Positions 26,552-36,049 of a DNA stretch of 64,000 nt are shown here, one piece after another. The notes below the pieces were generated by a model that was not told where the DNA came from, made no database searches, and worked only from the letters and a program-made list of their open reading frames with translations. Numbering within the stretch: the first letter of the stretch is position 1; the number at the start of each line of letters is the position of its first letter. The position numbers and the translations under genes were made by a program. Location of the stretch: positions 4,774,001 to 4,838,000 of the forward strand of contig OZ241994.1 of NCBI GenBank assembly GCA_965204525.1, read 5' to 3'. This DNA comes from Bin5 sp965204525. Lineage in GTDB: Bacteria > Chloroflexota > Anaerolineae > Caldilineales > Caldilineaceae.

Positions 26552-27934
26552 ATGCAAAAGCAAGGTTTCAGCCGCAGAGAATTCCTCTCCCTCGCCGGCG
26601 CGACCGGCGGCGCGGCCCTGCTCGCCGCCTGCCAGCCCGTTACCCAAGACACCGCTGACGGCGGCATGGAGACAGCCATGGAACCGGTCACCGTCTCCGT
26701 CCAGTCCGGCTGGCAAACCAGCGGTGATGGCGACATCTGGACGCCCTGCATCGAACTGTTTGACGAAAAGGGCACACACATCTCCATCGAAATGATCCGC
26801 CTCCACGTATCCCCCGAGGACACAATGACCGCCGTCGCCGGCGGCACCGCGCCCGACGTCTACCATCGCTACATCGGCGGCTTCGCCGAACTGATGGCGC
26901 GCGGCGTCATGCTCCCGCTCGACGACCTCATCGCCAACGCCCCCGACTTCGACCCCGACATCTACCTCGGCTCACAGTGGGACAACGGCAAATGGGACGG
27001 CGTCACCTACGGCATCCCCGCCCTTGAAGGCGGCTCCATGCCCGCCATCTGCTGGCACAAACACCTCATCGAAGAAGTCGGCGGCGACCCCGAAGTCGGC
27101 CCAAGAAGCTGGCCCGAAATGCTCGAGTGGTCCCGCATGCTCCTCCAATACGACGACGATGGCAACCTTACCCAGGCCGGATTCGACCCCAAAGACGCCT
27201 ACGGCTTCACCGTCATCGCCTGGCCCGTCGTCTTCGACGAAAACTACATCTCCGAAGACAAGCGCACCTTTACTTTCGACACCGAAGCGTGGGCAGAAGG
27301 CCTCGACATCATCGCCCAGTTCCACACCGACCCGGGCGTAGACAAGATGCTGGCCTTCAGAGACCAGTGGGGCTACTGGTCCGGCTATCCCTCCAGCGGC
27401 TTCAACAACGCCAAGCGCGCCATGGTCATGGACGGCAACTGGCTGCCCGGCATGTTGCGCAGTATGGTCGAAGTCACCGGCGTCGAACTCGAATCCATCG
27501 GCTACAACTTCCACCCCAACCTCAACGAAGGCTACAAGGCCATCGACTTCGGTACTGGCCATACGCTCTTCATGCCCCGTACCACCCAGGTCGCCGAAGA
27601 CGCTCTCACCTTCATAATTCACATGACCAGCGTCGAAGTCGGCCTCATAGAATTCGAAATCCGGGCCGCCGCCATGTGGAGCAAACCGCTGCTCGACGCC
27701 ATCGATCTTTCCAGCGTGCCCGGCCTGCAATGGTTCTTCGACGCACCGCTCGAAGCCGACCGGCTCTGGAGCCCCGGCGAGTTCCTCACGCCCGTCCAGT
27801 CCCAGTGCGAGAGACTGTGGGAGCGGGCCTTCGAAGAGGTGACCGTCGGCGTCAAATCAGCCGAAGACGCCCTTTTCGACATCAACAAAGAACTTCAGCA
27901 GTCCCTCGACGAATACTGGGAGACCCAAAGTTAG
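26552..27934 (+). CDS. Sugar-type ABC transporter substrate-binding protein (family 1, Tat lipoprotein)
   Basis: A 460-residue family 1 solute-binding protein (MalE/UgpB type). The signal peptide carries SRREFLSL and a lipobox ending LAAC. The mature part has the family pattern VAGGTAPDVYH and then MLPLDDLI. ATG at 26552 has GGAGG ten bases upstream. It heads an operon with two MalF/MalG-type permeases; no ATPase is present. The IS982 element ends 57 bases before the start codon, so the native promoter is separated from the gene. Confidence 0.9.
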   Translation: MQKQGFSRREFLSLAGATGGAALLAACQPVTQDTADGGMETAMEPVTVSVQSGWQTSGDGDIWTPCIELFDEKGTHISIEMIRLHVSPEDTMTAVAGGTAPDVYHRYIGGFAELMARGVMLPLDDLIANAPDFDPDIYLGSQWDNGKWDGVTYGIPALEGGSMPAICWHKHLIEEVGGDPEVGPRSWPEMLEWSRMLLQYDDDGNLTQAGFDPKDAYGFTVIAWPVVFDENYISEDKRTFTFDTEAWAEGLDIIAQFHTDPGVDKMLAFRDQWGYWSGYPSSGFNNAKRAMVMDGNWLPGMLRSMVEVTGVELESIGYNFHPNLNEGYKAIDFGTGHTLFMPRTTQVAEDALTFIIHMTSVEVGLIEFEIRAAAMWSKPLLDAIDLSSVPGLQWFFDAPLEADRLWSPGEFLTPVQSQCERLWERAFEEVTVGVKSAEDALFDINKELQQSLDEYWETQS

Positions 27935-28051
27935 CCTACTGACCATGTGACACATCCCGGTCGTGCCTTGGCTTCCGCCCCAAGGCGCGACCGCCCCTTC
28001 AGGGATCCCTTCCCAAAGGCCCCGAATCACCTCTCAACCTCCAGGTTTGAC

Positions 28052-29011
28052 ATGACTTCACCACTACTGAGCGGCCCGCAACCAGGCCTGGATCACGCCG
28101 AAGACCCCGGACTCCCTAACCGGCTGGCCCGCGGCCGCGGTTTCCGCCGCCGCATGCTCCCCTTCCTCTTCCTCCTGCCCTGGTTCGTGGGCGTCCTCAC
28201 CTTCCAGGCCTACCCCATCCTCGACTCCTTCTACCACAGCTTCACCATCTACGACGTCTTCCAGCCCGCCAAGTGGATCGGAGTCCGCAACTACGTCAAT
28301 CTCGCAGAACACGACTATACCCGCAAAGCCCTGATGAACACGCTGCTCTACGTGGTTGTCTCCGTTCCCGGCGGGCTGGTCGTCGGCCTGCTGCAGGCGC
28401 TGCTCCTCAACGTAAAAGTGCGCGGCCTCCAGCTCTTCCGCACGCTCGCCATCGTGCCCGGCACCGTGCCCGTAGCCGGCGCCGCCGCCGTCTTCCTCTT
28501 CATCTGGAGCCCTTCCCTCGGCCTCATCAACAGCTTTCTCAAAGTCCTCGGCTTCCCCCGGGGGCAGGCCTGGCTCACAGATCCCGTGATGGTCAAATGG
28601 GTCTTCATCTTCATGACCATCCAGGGCGGTATCGGTATGCTCATCTTCCTCGCCGGGCTCCAGAATGTGCCCCAGGAACTTTATGACGCAGCCAAAATCG
28701 ACGGCGCAAAGTCCATCCAAACACTGTTCAAAGTCACACTGCCCATGCTGACCCCCTACACCCTCTTCAACCTCCTCACAAGCCTGATCGGCGCCTTTCA
28801 GATGTTCTCCGGCCCCATGCTGATGACCGGCGGAGGCCCCGCCGGCGGCTCGATGTTCTATCCCCAACTCATCTATGAAAACGCCTTCCGAGATTTCAGG
28901 ATGGGCCACGCCGCCGCGCTCTCATGGATTCTTTTCGTCATCTGCGTGGTCATCGTCGTCCTCCTCTTCCGCACCTCCGCAAGCTGGGTCTACTACGAGG
29001 GAGGCAACTGA
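28052..29011 (+). CDS. Sugar ABC transporter permease, MalF/UgpA type
   Basis: A 319-residue membrane protein with six predicted helices beginning at about residue 33 (MLPFLFLLPWFVGVL). The EAA loop is ELYDAAKIDGAKSIQTLFKVTLP, the standard ATPase-contact sequence. ATG at 28052 was chosen over an upstream in-frame start because the preceding 35 residues are low-complexity. It follows the binding-protein gene by 117 bases and is five bases before the second permease gene. Confidence 0.9.
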   Translation: MTSPLLSGPQPGLDHAEDPGLPNRLARGRGFRRRMLPFLFLLPWFVGVLTFQAYPILDSFYHSFTIYDVFQPAKWIGVRNYVNLAEHDYTRKALMNTLLYVVVSVPGGLVVGLLQALLLNVKVRGLQLFRTLAIVPGTVPVAGAAAVFLFIWSPSLGLINSFLKVLGFPRGQAWLTDPVMVKWVFIFMTIQGGIGMLIFLAGLQNVPQELYDAAKIDGAKSIQTLFKVTLPMLTPYTLFNLLTSLIGAFQMFSGPMLMTGGGPAGGSMFYPQLIYENAFRDFRMGHAAALSWILFVICVVIVVLLFRTSASWVYYEGGN

Positions 29012-29016
29012 ATCGT

Positions 29017-29916
29017 ATGGCAGGCATTCGCACCGCACGCCGATACATTTTGCCCGCGGGCCGCTTCACTCTCGGCATGCGCGCCAGCAGGATCATTCAG
29101 CACGCCATCGCCTATCTGCTGATCGCAGTCTTTCTCTTCTTCGCCCTGTTGCCCGTTGCCTGGATGTTCAGCAACGCCTTCAAGACGCTCGAACAGATGC
29201 GAATCACCTTCCCCATCCAGTGGATCCCCTACCCCGTCACCCTCGAGAACTTTGCCGACGGCTGGCGCGCGCGCGACTGGCTCCTCCACCTGCGCAACAC
29301 CCTCATGCTTGCAGTCTTCGTACTCATACCCACAATGGCTTCCTGTACCCTGGCCGCCTATGCCTTCGCACGCATGAGGTTTCCCGGCAGCGAGCTGCTC
29401 ATGCTGCTCAACATCAGCCTCATGCTTATGCCCGACTTCGTAACAATGGTGCCCCGCTATGTGATGATGGCCCGCTTGGGCTGGGTCGGGACCTGGCTGC
29501 CCGCCATCATCCCATCAATGCTCGCGCTCAATCCCGCCATGGTCTTCGTCCTGCGCCAGTTCTTCCGCGCCATCCCCAACGAACTCTCTGAAGCCGCCCG
29601 CCTTGACGGCTGTAACGATCTGGTCATCTTATGGCGTATCATCATCCCCCTCTCCAAGCCCATCCTCGCCCTACAGATTGTCCTCGTCACCTCCTGGGCC
29701 TGGAATGACCTCCTCTTCCCTCTCCTCTACCTCAAAGACAAGAGCATGCAGACCCTTACCCTCGCCATGATGGGCTTTATCGGCTCGCGCGGCGACACCC
29801 AGTGGGGGCCGATGATGGCCATGTCCGTACTTGTATCTCTGCCCATGATGGCGTTATCATACTATGGGCAGCGCTACTTCACCGAGGGCTTCACCCTCAC
29901 CGGCATTAAAGGGTAG
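29017..29916 (+). CDS. Sugar ABC transporter permease, MalG/UgpE type
   Basis: A 299-residue partner permease. The EAA loop reads ELSEAARLDGCNDLVILWRIIIPLSKP, and the protein ends EGFTLTGIKG, the usual MalG-type tail. The start is ATG at 29017 with a strong GAGGGAGG site. It forms a heterodimer with the preceding MalF-type permease. With no ATPase gene in the cluster, a shared MsmX/UgpC-type ATPase encoded elsewhere is likely. Confidence 0.9.
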   Translation: MAGIRTARRYILPAGRFTLGMRASRIIQHAIAYLLIAVFLFFALLPVAWMFSNAFKTLEQMRITFPIQWIPYPVTLENFADGWRARDWLLHLRNTLMLAVFVLIPTMASCTLAAYAFARMRFPGSELLMLLNISLMLMPDFVTMVPRYVMMARLGWVGTWLPAIIPSMLALNPAMVFVLRQFFRAIPNELSEAARLDGCNDLVILWRIIIPLSKPILALQIVLVTSWAWNDLLFPLLYLKDKSMQTLTLAMMGFIGSRGDTQWGPMMAMSVLVSLPMMALSYYGQRYFTEGFTLTGIKG

Positions 29917-29984
29917 TCTCCGGCCGCGCCGCCCTCAAGTATCTTTCGAAGATGCCCTTTCACTGACCCCAGCTAACGATCTCC

Positions 29985-30548
29985 ATGTCCCTTTTCACTT
30001 CCAATCGAGAACGCCGCCTCTGGCTCTGGACCCTCGCCGTTGTAACTGCAATCTACTCGACACTTGGGCTGGCGCGGACCCTCGCCGGGCATCTGCGAAC
30101 ACACGGGATGCTCGAAACCCTCTTCTTGATCAGTTTTCTACTGGTTGGGGCTGTCATCCTGGCCTACGGGCTGAAGGTGCGCCCGGGTGGCCTGGAGATA
30201 GGGGTCGCGCTCGGCGTGGCCGCCGTCTACATCCTCATCTTCGTGCGCATGGCGACCCCGGAGGAGCGCACACATCTCATCGAATACGGCGTTCTGTCCG
30301 TCTTCATCTACGAAGCGCTCAAAGAACGCGCCAGCCAGGGCCGCCGCGTCCCCGTACCCGCTCTGCTCGCAATTGTAGCCGCTTCGCTGATCGGCCTGAT
30401 CGACGAAAACATCCAGGCCTTTCTACCCAATCGCGCCTACGACCCGCGCGATATCCTCTTCAACGTACTCGCCGCAGTCATGGCCGTCGCCGCCAGCATG
30501 GCCCTCTCCTACGCCCGCCGCCGGCGCTTCCGAAACCAGCCGGACTGA
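29985..30548 (+). CDS. VanZ-like membrane protein
   Basis: A 187-residue protein with four hydrophobic helices (about 15-32, 43-60, 68-85, 120-137 and a weaker one near 157-172). It carries the VanZ-type motifs HLIEYGVLSVFIYEAL and GLIDENIQAFLPNRAYDPRDILFN. The E-Q and R-D-D pattern of the second is diagnostic of the family. VanZ proteins affect resistance to lipoglycopeptides in some hosts; here the role is unknown. It follows the sugar transporter genes by 68 bases and converges with a PhyH gene. Confidence 0.75.
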   Translation: MSLFTSNRERRLWLWTLAVVTAIYSTLGLARTLAGHLRTHGMLETLFLISFLLVGAVILAYGLKVRPGGLEIGVALGVAAVYILIFVRMATPEERTHLIEYGVLSVFIYEALKERASQGRRVPVPALLAIVAASLIGLIDENIQAFLPNRAYDPRDILFNVLAAVMAVAASMALSYARRRRFRNQPD

Positions 30549-30633
30549 CGGCCAACACCAAGTCGGCAAACGCCCCTGCTATCATCGCGCTCAACGCAGG
30601 CGCAAGCCCTGTACCTGCCCTGCAGGCCAGACC

Positions 30634-31542
30634 TCAATAGTACTTGCTGTACCCAAGCGCAGGCCGGTAATTCATCGTCTCATCCGCTGACGGCCATGTC
30701 ACGTCGTAGCCCGCCGGCGGCTTATAGGGGAAGGGGACCTCATCGCGCCCGTAGCTGCTCTCCTTGCGCAGGTCGATGGCGTGCATCATCAGCCGCAGAC
30801 GGTCATCGATCCAGCTCTGGGGCACCGTCTGACCCGGCCTGAGGTACGACCCCTCCGACCTGGGTTCCCCCTGCCGCGCCGCCGCGCCCAGAGAATGGAA
30901 TGCGTAGTAAAGCGTGCGCCGCAAACTGTCGGCGCTATTGCGCCTCGAACCATGCACCAACTTAACATTGTGAAACAGCACGTCGCCCGCTTTGACAGGC
31001 AGTTCAATCAGGCCGGGATAGTCAAAGCCCTGCGCCTTCACGTCCTCCGCGGAAAGATTCAGCTTATGGCTGCCCGGTGCCGCCAGCAGACAGCCGTTCT
31101 CAGGTGTGGCGTCATCCAGATAGTAATCGACGTTGAACACCATTTCCATCACATCCGGCTGGCTGGGGTCGCCGTCGCAATGGACCGGGACCTCTTTGCC
31201 GTTCCCCGGTGTTTTGAAAACAAACGCCTCCGCCTCACAGATAAAGTCATCCCCCAGCAGCCGCTGCACCACCTGCAGGATCAGCGGATGCGCCAGCAGC
31301 TTGATAAACGAGTTGTTCTTGGCCTTGGGGAAGACATACTGCACACGGTGGAATACAACCTCACCCGTATCCGGCAGCGCATCAAAGAAATAGTCGCTCT
31401 CCGGTTCCTTGCCCTCATAGCCCTCTTCAATGACATGAGCTGAGTCCTCCTGCAAGACCGCCAGCTCTTCAGGGCAAATCGCTTGCGGCAACAGGACGTA
31501 CCCGTCCCGATCAAAACTCGCAACGATCTCGTCCAATTTCAT
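30634..31542 (-). CDS. Phytanoyl-CoA dioxygenase (PhyH)-family oxygenase
   Basis: A 302-residue Fe(II)/2-oxoglutarate oxygenase. Iron ligands are H121 and D123 (VHCDGDP) and H197 (LVHGSRRN), and R208/R209 binds the co-substrate. A PGSHKLN segment is typical of the family. It is the third gene of a minus-strand unit: sugar-isomerase-like protein, medium-chain dehydrogenase, oxygenase, with gaps of 18 and 35 bases. Co-transcription suggests it acts on the same substrate or a derivative. Confidence 0.88.
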   Translation of the reverse strand: MKLDEIVASFDRDGYVLLPQAICPEELAVLQEDSAHVIEEGYEGKEPESDYFFDALPDTGEVVFHRVQYVFPKAKNNSFIKLLAHPLILQVVQRLLGDDFICEAEAFVFKTPGNGKEVPVHCDGDPSQPDVMEMVFNVDYYLDDATPENGCLLAAPGSHKLNLSAEDVKAQGFDYPGLIELPVKAGDVLFHNVKLVHGSRRNSADSLRRTLYYAFHSLGAAARQGEPRSEGSYLRPGQTVPQSWIDDRLRLMMHAIDLRKESSYGRDEVPFPYKPPAGYDVTWPSADETMNYRPALGYSKYY

Positions 31543-31577
31543 GCGTCTTCTCCTGGCCTGGGCGAAACCAAGTAACC

Positions 31578-32624
31578 TCAGTCCTCGCCGTAGTCGAGCA
31601 CCACTTGCAAAATACCCTCTGGGTGCTTATCGATCATCTCGTAGGCCGCCACCGCACCCTCAAGGTCGACCACATCCGTAATCAACCCATCCAGATTCAG
31701 CTTGGGCATCAATGACAGCACCGCCTCCATCCGCCGCGCGGCCGACCATCGATGCGACAGCTCAGGGCTGATGCCGCCAATCTGCGACGAGATCAACTGA
31801 ATCCGATTGTGGTGGAACTCCGCGCCAGGGTAGACGTTTGCCAGCGCGCCCGCATACCACGACATCACGATCACTTTGCCGTTGTAGCAAACTGTGCGGA
31901 TCGCCTCGTTCAGAGCGCGATCACTGGCCGAAAACTCGAACACCACGTCCGCCCCCCGGTTGTCCGTCAACGCCCGCACCGCCATCGCGATGTCCCTGAC
32001 CTCGCCCGCGTTGAAGATAAGGTCCGCGCCGCTCACCCTCTTGGAGATCTCCAGCCGCTTCTCGATCAGGTCAACAGCGATCACCGGCGACGCGCCCGAC
32101 AGCTTGGCCCACTGCACCGTCAGCTGCCCCAGGACACCCTGGCCAAAGACCACCACACACTCTCCCAAATGCAGATCCGCGTCCAATATGCCGTTGAAAG
32201 TGGTGTTCAGGACGGCCGTGAGCACACCTGCCCTCGGATCGATCCCGTCCGGCAGCTTGGACACCGATCCCGCCGGCAGTACGTGCGCCGACTGGTGCGG
32301 GGCAAAGCTGAAGACGACGTCGCCTTCGGCAAACTCTGTCACATCGCTCCCCACCTCCGTGACTACGCCCACGCACGCGTAACCATAGCGCAGAGGGTAT
32401 TCCCACTGGGGCTCTTCGCTTTCCACAAACAGCCGCGTGCGGCGGTCCTGCTTCAGCCGCCACATCGGCGCGTCCCCGCGATAGACATTCATCTCCGTCC
32501 CATGACTGATGCCCGAGTACAGCGAGCGCATTGCCACCTCCCCCGCGCCCGGTTCCGCAAGCTCGTCCTCGACCACAGTTACCTGTCGCGGCCCAGTGAT
32601 TTCAACAGCCTTAATCTTGATCAC
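31578..32624 (-). CDS. Zinc-independent-type medium-chain alcohol dehydrogenase
   Basis: A 348-residue MDR-superfamily protein. The N-terminal GroES-like domain has SGISHGTEMNVYRG where zinc enzymes show the first Cys ligand. No four-Cys structural zinc cluster is seen. The nucleotide-binding motif is GQGVLGQL near residue 160. This pattern is shared with BchC-like and other zinc-less dehydrogenases (motif SxISxGTE). It probably oxidises a polyol or sugar hydroxyl. The gene lies between the isomerase-like and PhyH genes in one operon. Confidence 0.8.
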   Translation of the reverse strand: MIKIKAVEITGPRQVTVVEDELAEPGAGEVAMRSLYSGISHGTEMNVYRGDAPMWRLKQDRRTRLFVESEEPQWEYPLRYGYACVGVVTEVGSDVTEFAEGDVVFSFAPHQSAHVLPAGSVSKLPDGIDPRAGVLTAVLNTTFNGILDADLHLGECVVVFGQGVLGQLTVQWAKLSGASPVIAVDLIEKRLEISKRVSGADLIFNAGEVRDIAMAVRALTDNRGADVVFEFSASDRALNEAIRTVCYNGKVIVMSWYAGALANVYPGAEFHHNRIQLISSQIGGISPELSHRWSAARRMEAVLSLMPKLNLDGLITDVVDLEGAVAAYEMIDKHPEGILQVVLDYGED

Positions 32625-32642
32625 TCTCGTGCCCGCCTCTCC

Positions 32643-34067
32643 CTACCGCTCCATATCGTTCACAACCTCAAACCCAAGCAACTGCCCCAGGTCCTCAATC
32701 TCATCCACCCAGTCCCCGTAAAACAAGACCCTGTGCCCCCCCGGCGTCAGCGGGTGCTCCGCCTTCATACAGTTGCGCAGCAGCCTCTTCACATCGGCAA
32801 CCTGGATCGCCACCGACGTCCGGCAGTCCCGCTGCACACTCACATTGCTGTCAATGACCCCGGTAAAGACATACATGCGGTCGAACGGCACAAACTGTGC
32901 GATCGTCACCGTCTGCCCCACCTCCATCTGCACGTTCACACACGTGCTCTTGTACAGCCCCTGATGATTGCGAAACGCGTATTCCTCCGTCTCCTCTCCG
33001 TCCCATCCCCCCAGCCTCGTCGCGCTGAAGTCGTGGGACATCCCGATCAGGTTCCGCCCCGTATCGATATGAATATGTCCGATAAAACCCGGCCGGTCCG
33101 CCAGATAGCCGATCAGCAGCTGCGTGATCGTGCTCGACAGGTCCAGCTGGCAGATCCCGGCCAGCCCCTCGTCGTTCAGCATCGAAAACGCCAAACACGG
33201 CAGCGGATACGGTCCGCTCCCCATACAGATGCCGTGCTCGGTGATACCCTGCGCCCCCTCCTCCGCCAGGATCTGCTTGATCCCCAGGTACAGCTTGCAC
33301 GATTCGACCACATCCTCCCTCGTCGGTTCGACCACATCCGTGGCCCCCGTAATCCTCCTCTGCGCCAGCGCCTCCGCAGCCCCGGCATCGGCGTTCTGGT
33401 AGGCCGCGATCAGCCGCTGAGGTGGGACATCCTTGATCTCAAGCCCCAGCCTCTCCTTCGCCTGCCTGATAAAGCCGTCGCTCAACGGCGTCAGGTCGGA
33501 AAAAAGATGGATCCCGCCCCACCCTTCCTCGAACCACCTGCGGCTCGACTCCACCTGCTCCGGCGTATGCGACTGCTGGTACAGCACCTTAGACTGCCCC
33601 ATCTTGTGGATAGCCTTCAACACGCCGATCTTCTTTCCCACGTCCGCGAAATCCGACGAAAGCACCGGAATCACATTGCGTTTGCCCTTCACCGGCACGA
33701 AATTATGCAGCCATCCCAGCGGCGAAAGCGGCGTCTCCGTCGGATTGAACATCACCGTCGGCTTGCCCCAGCTCGCAATCTCCTTCTGCATCACATTCGG
33801 AAACAGGCCCACAATGAAAGCAAGGACACCGTCCTCGTCCTGCACATTCGCAGCCGCCTCTTTCAACTCCGCACGCGTCCGCACCAGCCTCTGTCCCGTA
33901 AACTCCACCTCCCGCTCGTACGCCTTCAGCGCTTCCCTGTAACGCGCGGCCACGCTCTCGTGGCTGAACGAACCCTGATAGATCGGCCACTCTTCATTCT
34001 CCTGAGCGGGAAAGCTGTCACCTTGCGACCCGCCCAGAAACAGTGTTCGAATTCTCGTCTTTTTCAC
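32643..34067 (-). CDS. L-fucose/L-arabinose isomerase-family protein
   Basis: A 474-residue protein resembling the FucI/AraA fold. It has an N-terminal alpha/beta domain, a central region with GITEHGICMGSGPYPLPCLAFSMLN, and a C-terminal barrel with HIDTGRNLIGMSHD. Identity as a true aldose-ketose isomerase is inferred; the catalytic residues were not aligned. The start is GTG at 34067 with a strong AGGAGGAGG site. It is the first gene of the unit with the dehydrogenase and the PhyH oxygenase, consistent with sugar breakdown. Confidence 0.65.
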   Translation of the reverse strand: MKKTRIRTLFLGGSQGDSFPAQENEEWPIYQGSFSHESVAARYREALKAYEREVEFTGQRLVRTRAELKEAAANVQDEDGVLAFIVGLFPNVMQKEIASWGKPTVMFNPTETPLSPLGWLHNFVPVKGKRNVIPVLSSDFADVGKKIGVLKAIHKMGQSKVLYQQSHTPEQVESSRRWFEEGWGGIHLFSDLTPLSDGFIRQAKERLGLEIKDVPPQRLIAAYQNADAGAAEALAQRRITGATDVVEPTREDVVESCKLYLGIKQILAEEGAQGITEHGICMGSGPYPLPCLAFSMLNDEGLAGICQLDLSSTITQLLIGYLADRPGFIGHIHIDTGRNLIGMSHDFSATRLGGWDGEETEEYAFRNHQGLYKSTCVNVQMEVGQTVTIAQFVPFDRMYVFTGVIDSNVSVQRDCRTSVAIQVADVKRLLRNCMKAEHPLTPGGHRVLFYGDWVDEIEDLGQLLGFEVVNDMER

Positions 34068-34170
34068 GACAACCTCCTCCTGGCAAACGGCCGTTAAATT
34101 TGGGCGCCTGAAACTGGAACCGGGACGCGTTCAACAAGCTTGTATCGGCCGCCCTTAGACTCCGGTCCCA

Positions 34171-35010
34171 CTAAGCCGCAGAAGGCTCCTCTGCGCGCAG
34201 CACTGCAACGAAGTACGCCCCGACCCCAACAACAATCAGGCCGAGTACAAGCCCCAGCGGCAGGTAGCCCACCGCCTGCAGTTCGGCGGCCGCGGCCGCG
34301 ATCAAATCGGCGCTCGGTTCACATCCGGCCAGCTTCTCCCCTTCCGGCCACGGTCCCAGCGGCCAGCCTGCATTGTTGCCGAACGGCATCGGCTCCCACT
34401 GCCATCCGGACGGCCAGGGCTCCCCCTCTCCCGGCGTGGTCACGCACATGCGGCGCAGCGCGCGCACATTTTGCAGTTGCGACGCTCGCGTCGCCGCCGT
34501 GACGACGAAGTAGGCCGCGACCACGCCGACACCGATAGCCCAGTTGCGCAGAATCCCGCGATACCTGACCACGGGAAGCTTCAGGATCACACACAGCGTA
34601 AAGACCGCCGAGACCACAAGACCCAGCATCCAGTCCTCCACCCGGTCGCCCTGCCCCAGAATCCAGGGCGGCAGAAACACGGCCACAAACAGGAACATGT
34701 AGAGCCCGTTCAAAATTGCCATCCCCAATACAATCATCTGTACCTTGGCGTTCCGCCACCAGGCCAGCGGTGCAGCAGTCACGAAGAGAATATTGAAGTG
34801 GTCGATAAAGGCCATACTTGGAATGCCCAGGGCCGCGCCCAGGCTCAGTTGCAGGTCGAAGGCGTCGTTACGCGCCGCACCACCATCCAGGCCGAGGCCA
34901 AACGTGTAAATGGTGAACTCATATCCCGGGTATCCAAAGGCCAGAGCCAGCCACAGGAGCGTAAGGAGAACATTGGCGGTGATGAGTCTGATTATTGTCA
35001 ATTTCGGCAT
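34171..35010 (-). CDS. Multi-pass membrane protein, unknown function
   Basis: A 279-residue protein with about six hydrophobic helices (roughly 5-27, 55-80, 88-116, 125-145, 154-172, 248-270). An extracytoplasmic-looking loop at residues 185-245 is rich in Trp, Pro and Gly and contains two Cys. No family is recognised. The start ATG at 35010 has GGAGAGA upstream. It lies upstream of and parallel to the isomerase-like operon, and is divergent from the PhyH gene at 35141. Confidence 0.6.
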   Translation of the reverse strand: MPKLTIIRLITANVLLTLLWLALAFGYPGYEFTIYTFGLGLDGGAARNDAFDLQLSLGAALGIPSMAFIDHFNILFVTAAPLAWWRNAKVQMIVLGMAILNGLYMFLFVAVFLPPWILGQGDRVEDWMLGLVVSAVFTLCVILKLPVVRYRGILRNWAIGVGVVAAYFVVTAATRASQLQNVRALRRMCVTTPGEGEPWPSGWQWEPMPFGNNAGWPLGPWPEGEKLAGCEPSADLIAAAAAELQAVGYLPLGLVLGLIVVGVGAYFVAVLRAEEPSAA

Positions 35011-35073
35011 ATTGGATTCTCTCCCATGAGTCGTTCAAATGGTGGAGGCCTCTCTTGCCCGCCGCGGCCCTGC

Positions 35074-35103
35074 TTGTCGCGTACCGCAATGTGGTAGTAC
35101 AAT
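35074..35103 (+). promoter_or_regulatory. Promoter candidate for the PhyH gene at 35141
   Basis: TTGTCG at 35074-35079 and TACAAT at 35098-35103 are separated by 18 bases, leaving about 30 bases of leader. Confidence 0.45.
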
Positions 35104-35140
35104 TCCCCTACGCATCCAGGCCACCAACGAAGGCGACACC

Positions 35141-35920
35141 ATGAAAGTAACCCACGCGCAGAAACTTGAACTATACGAGAAAGGCTATGTGCAGATTCCG
35201 GGCGCTGTCCCACGCGTGATGGTCGACGCCGCAGTCAAAGCCATCAACCACTCCTTTGGCAACGGCATCGATCCGGCGCAGATGATCACCTTTCAGGCAC
35301 AGTCATTCTGCCCGGAGTTGCGGAATTCCTCAGAAATCACCGATCTTTACAACCAAACGCCCGTAAAACAGTTGGCAGAGTCAGTGATCGGTACCGGGAA
35401 GGTCAATCCGGTTGAACACGGCCAGATAGCAGTTCGCTTTCCCTTAACGGACGATCCGCCGCCCGCGCTGCGTCCCCATCTCGACGGGCGCTACTCGCCC
35501 CACAACGGCGTCCCCGCCGACGAACTGCGCAGATTCACCATGCTGGTCGGCATTGCACTAAGCGACGTGCCCTCCGATTACGCCGGAAATCTGGCCGTCT
35601 GGCCCGGAACCCATCATCTCTATGAACAATACTTCTGCCAGAATGGCCATGACATCCTTATGCGCCACGGCGCAGAAGGCATGCCTCCCATAGACATGCC
35701 CCGCCCCCAAATGCTGACCGCTCGCGCCGGCGACGCCTTTTTCGTGCATTACCAGATTGCCCACTGCGCCTCGCCCAATGTCTCACCCCACCCGCGCTAT
35801 GCCATCTACTTTCGCCTGCGACACGTCAACCTCAAGGCCCAACTCTACGAGGCCCTGACTGATATCTGGCTCGAGTGGGGCGGCATGCGTGAAATCGTCG
35901 CGCAAAAACGGCGAACGTAA
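35141..35920 (+). CDS. Phytanoyl-CoA dioxygenase (PhyH)-family oxygenase
   Basis: A 259-residue Fe(II)/2-oxoglutarate oxygenase. Ligands are H113 and D115 (RPHLDGRY) and H208 (IAHCASPN), with R219 for 2-oxoglutarate. A WPGTHHL segment matches the family. ATG at 35141 was chosen for AAGG upstream and the family start; an in-frame start 34 codons earlier precedes the candidate promoter. It is monocistronic and divergent from the membrane-protein gene. Confidence 0.87.
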   Translation: MKVTHAQKLELYEKGYVQIPGAVPRVMVDAAVKAINHSFGNGIDPAQMITFQAQSFCPELRNSSEITDLYNQTPVKQLAESVIGTGKVNPVEHGQIAVRFPLTDDPPPALRPHLDGRYSPHNGVPADELRRFTMLVGIALSDVPSDYAGNLAVWPGTHHLYEQYFCQNGHDILMRHGAEGMPPIDMPRPQMLTARAGDAFFVHYQIAHCASPNVSPHPRYAIYFRLRHVNLKAQLYEALTDIWLEWGGMREIVAQKRRT

Positions 35921-36049
35921 CTAAGTCCTCTCCATTACCAAGACCTCTCACGCAGCGCACAATGGAATCGCAGCTATCTCGCCTGCCGTTACCCAATACG
36001 CAAAAATCAGGATTTCAAATCAGTCACCCATCAGTCCCGACCGCTTAAC

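Noticed and set aside
31752..34097. A 781-codon open frame on the plus strand
   Set aside because: It lies antisense to the dehydrogenase and isomerase-like genes. Its composition (Arg/His/Pro/Leu-rich) is typical of a shadow frame in GC-rich DNA, with no family motifs.
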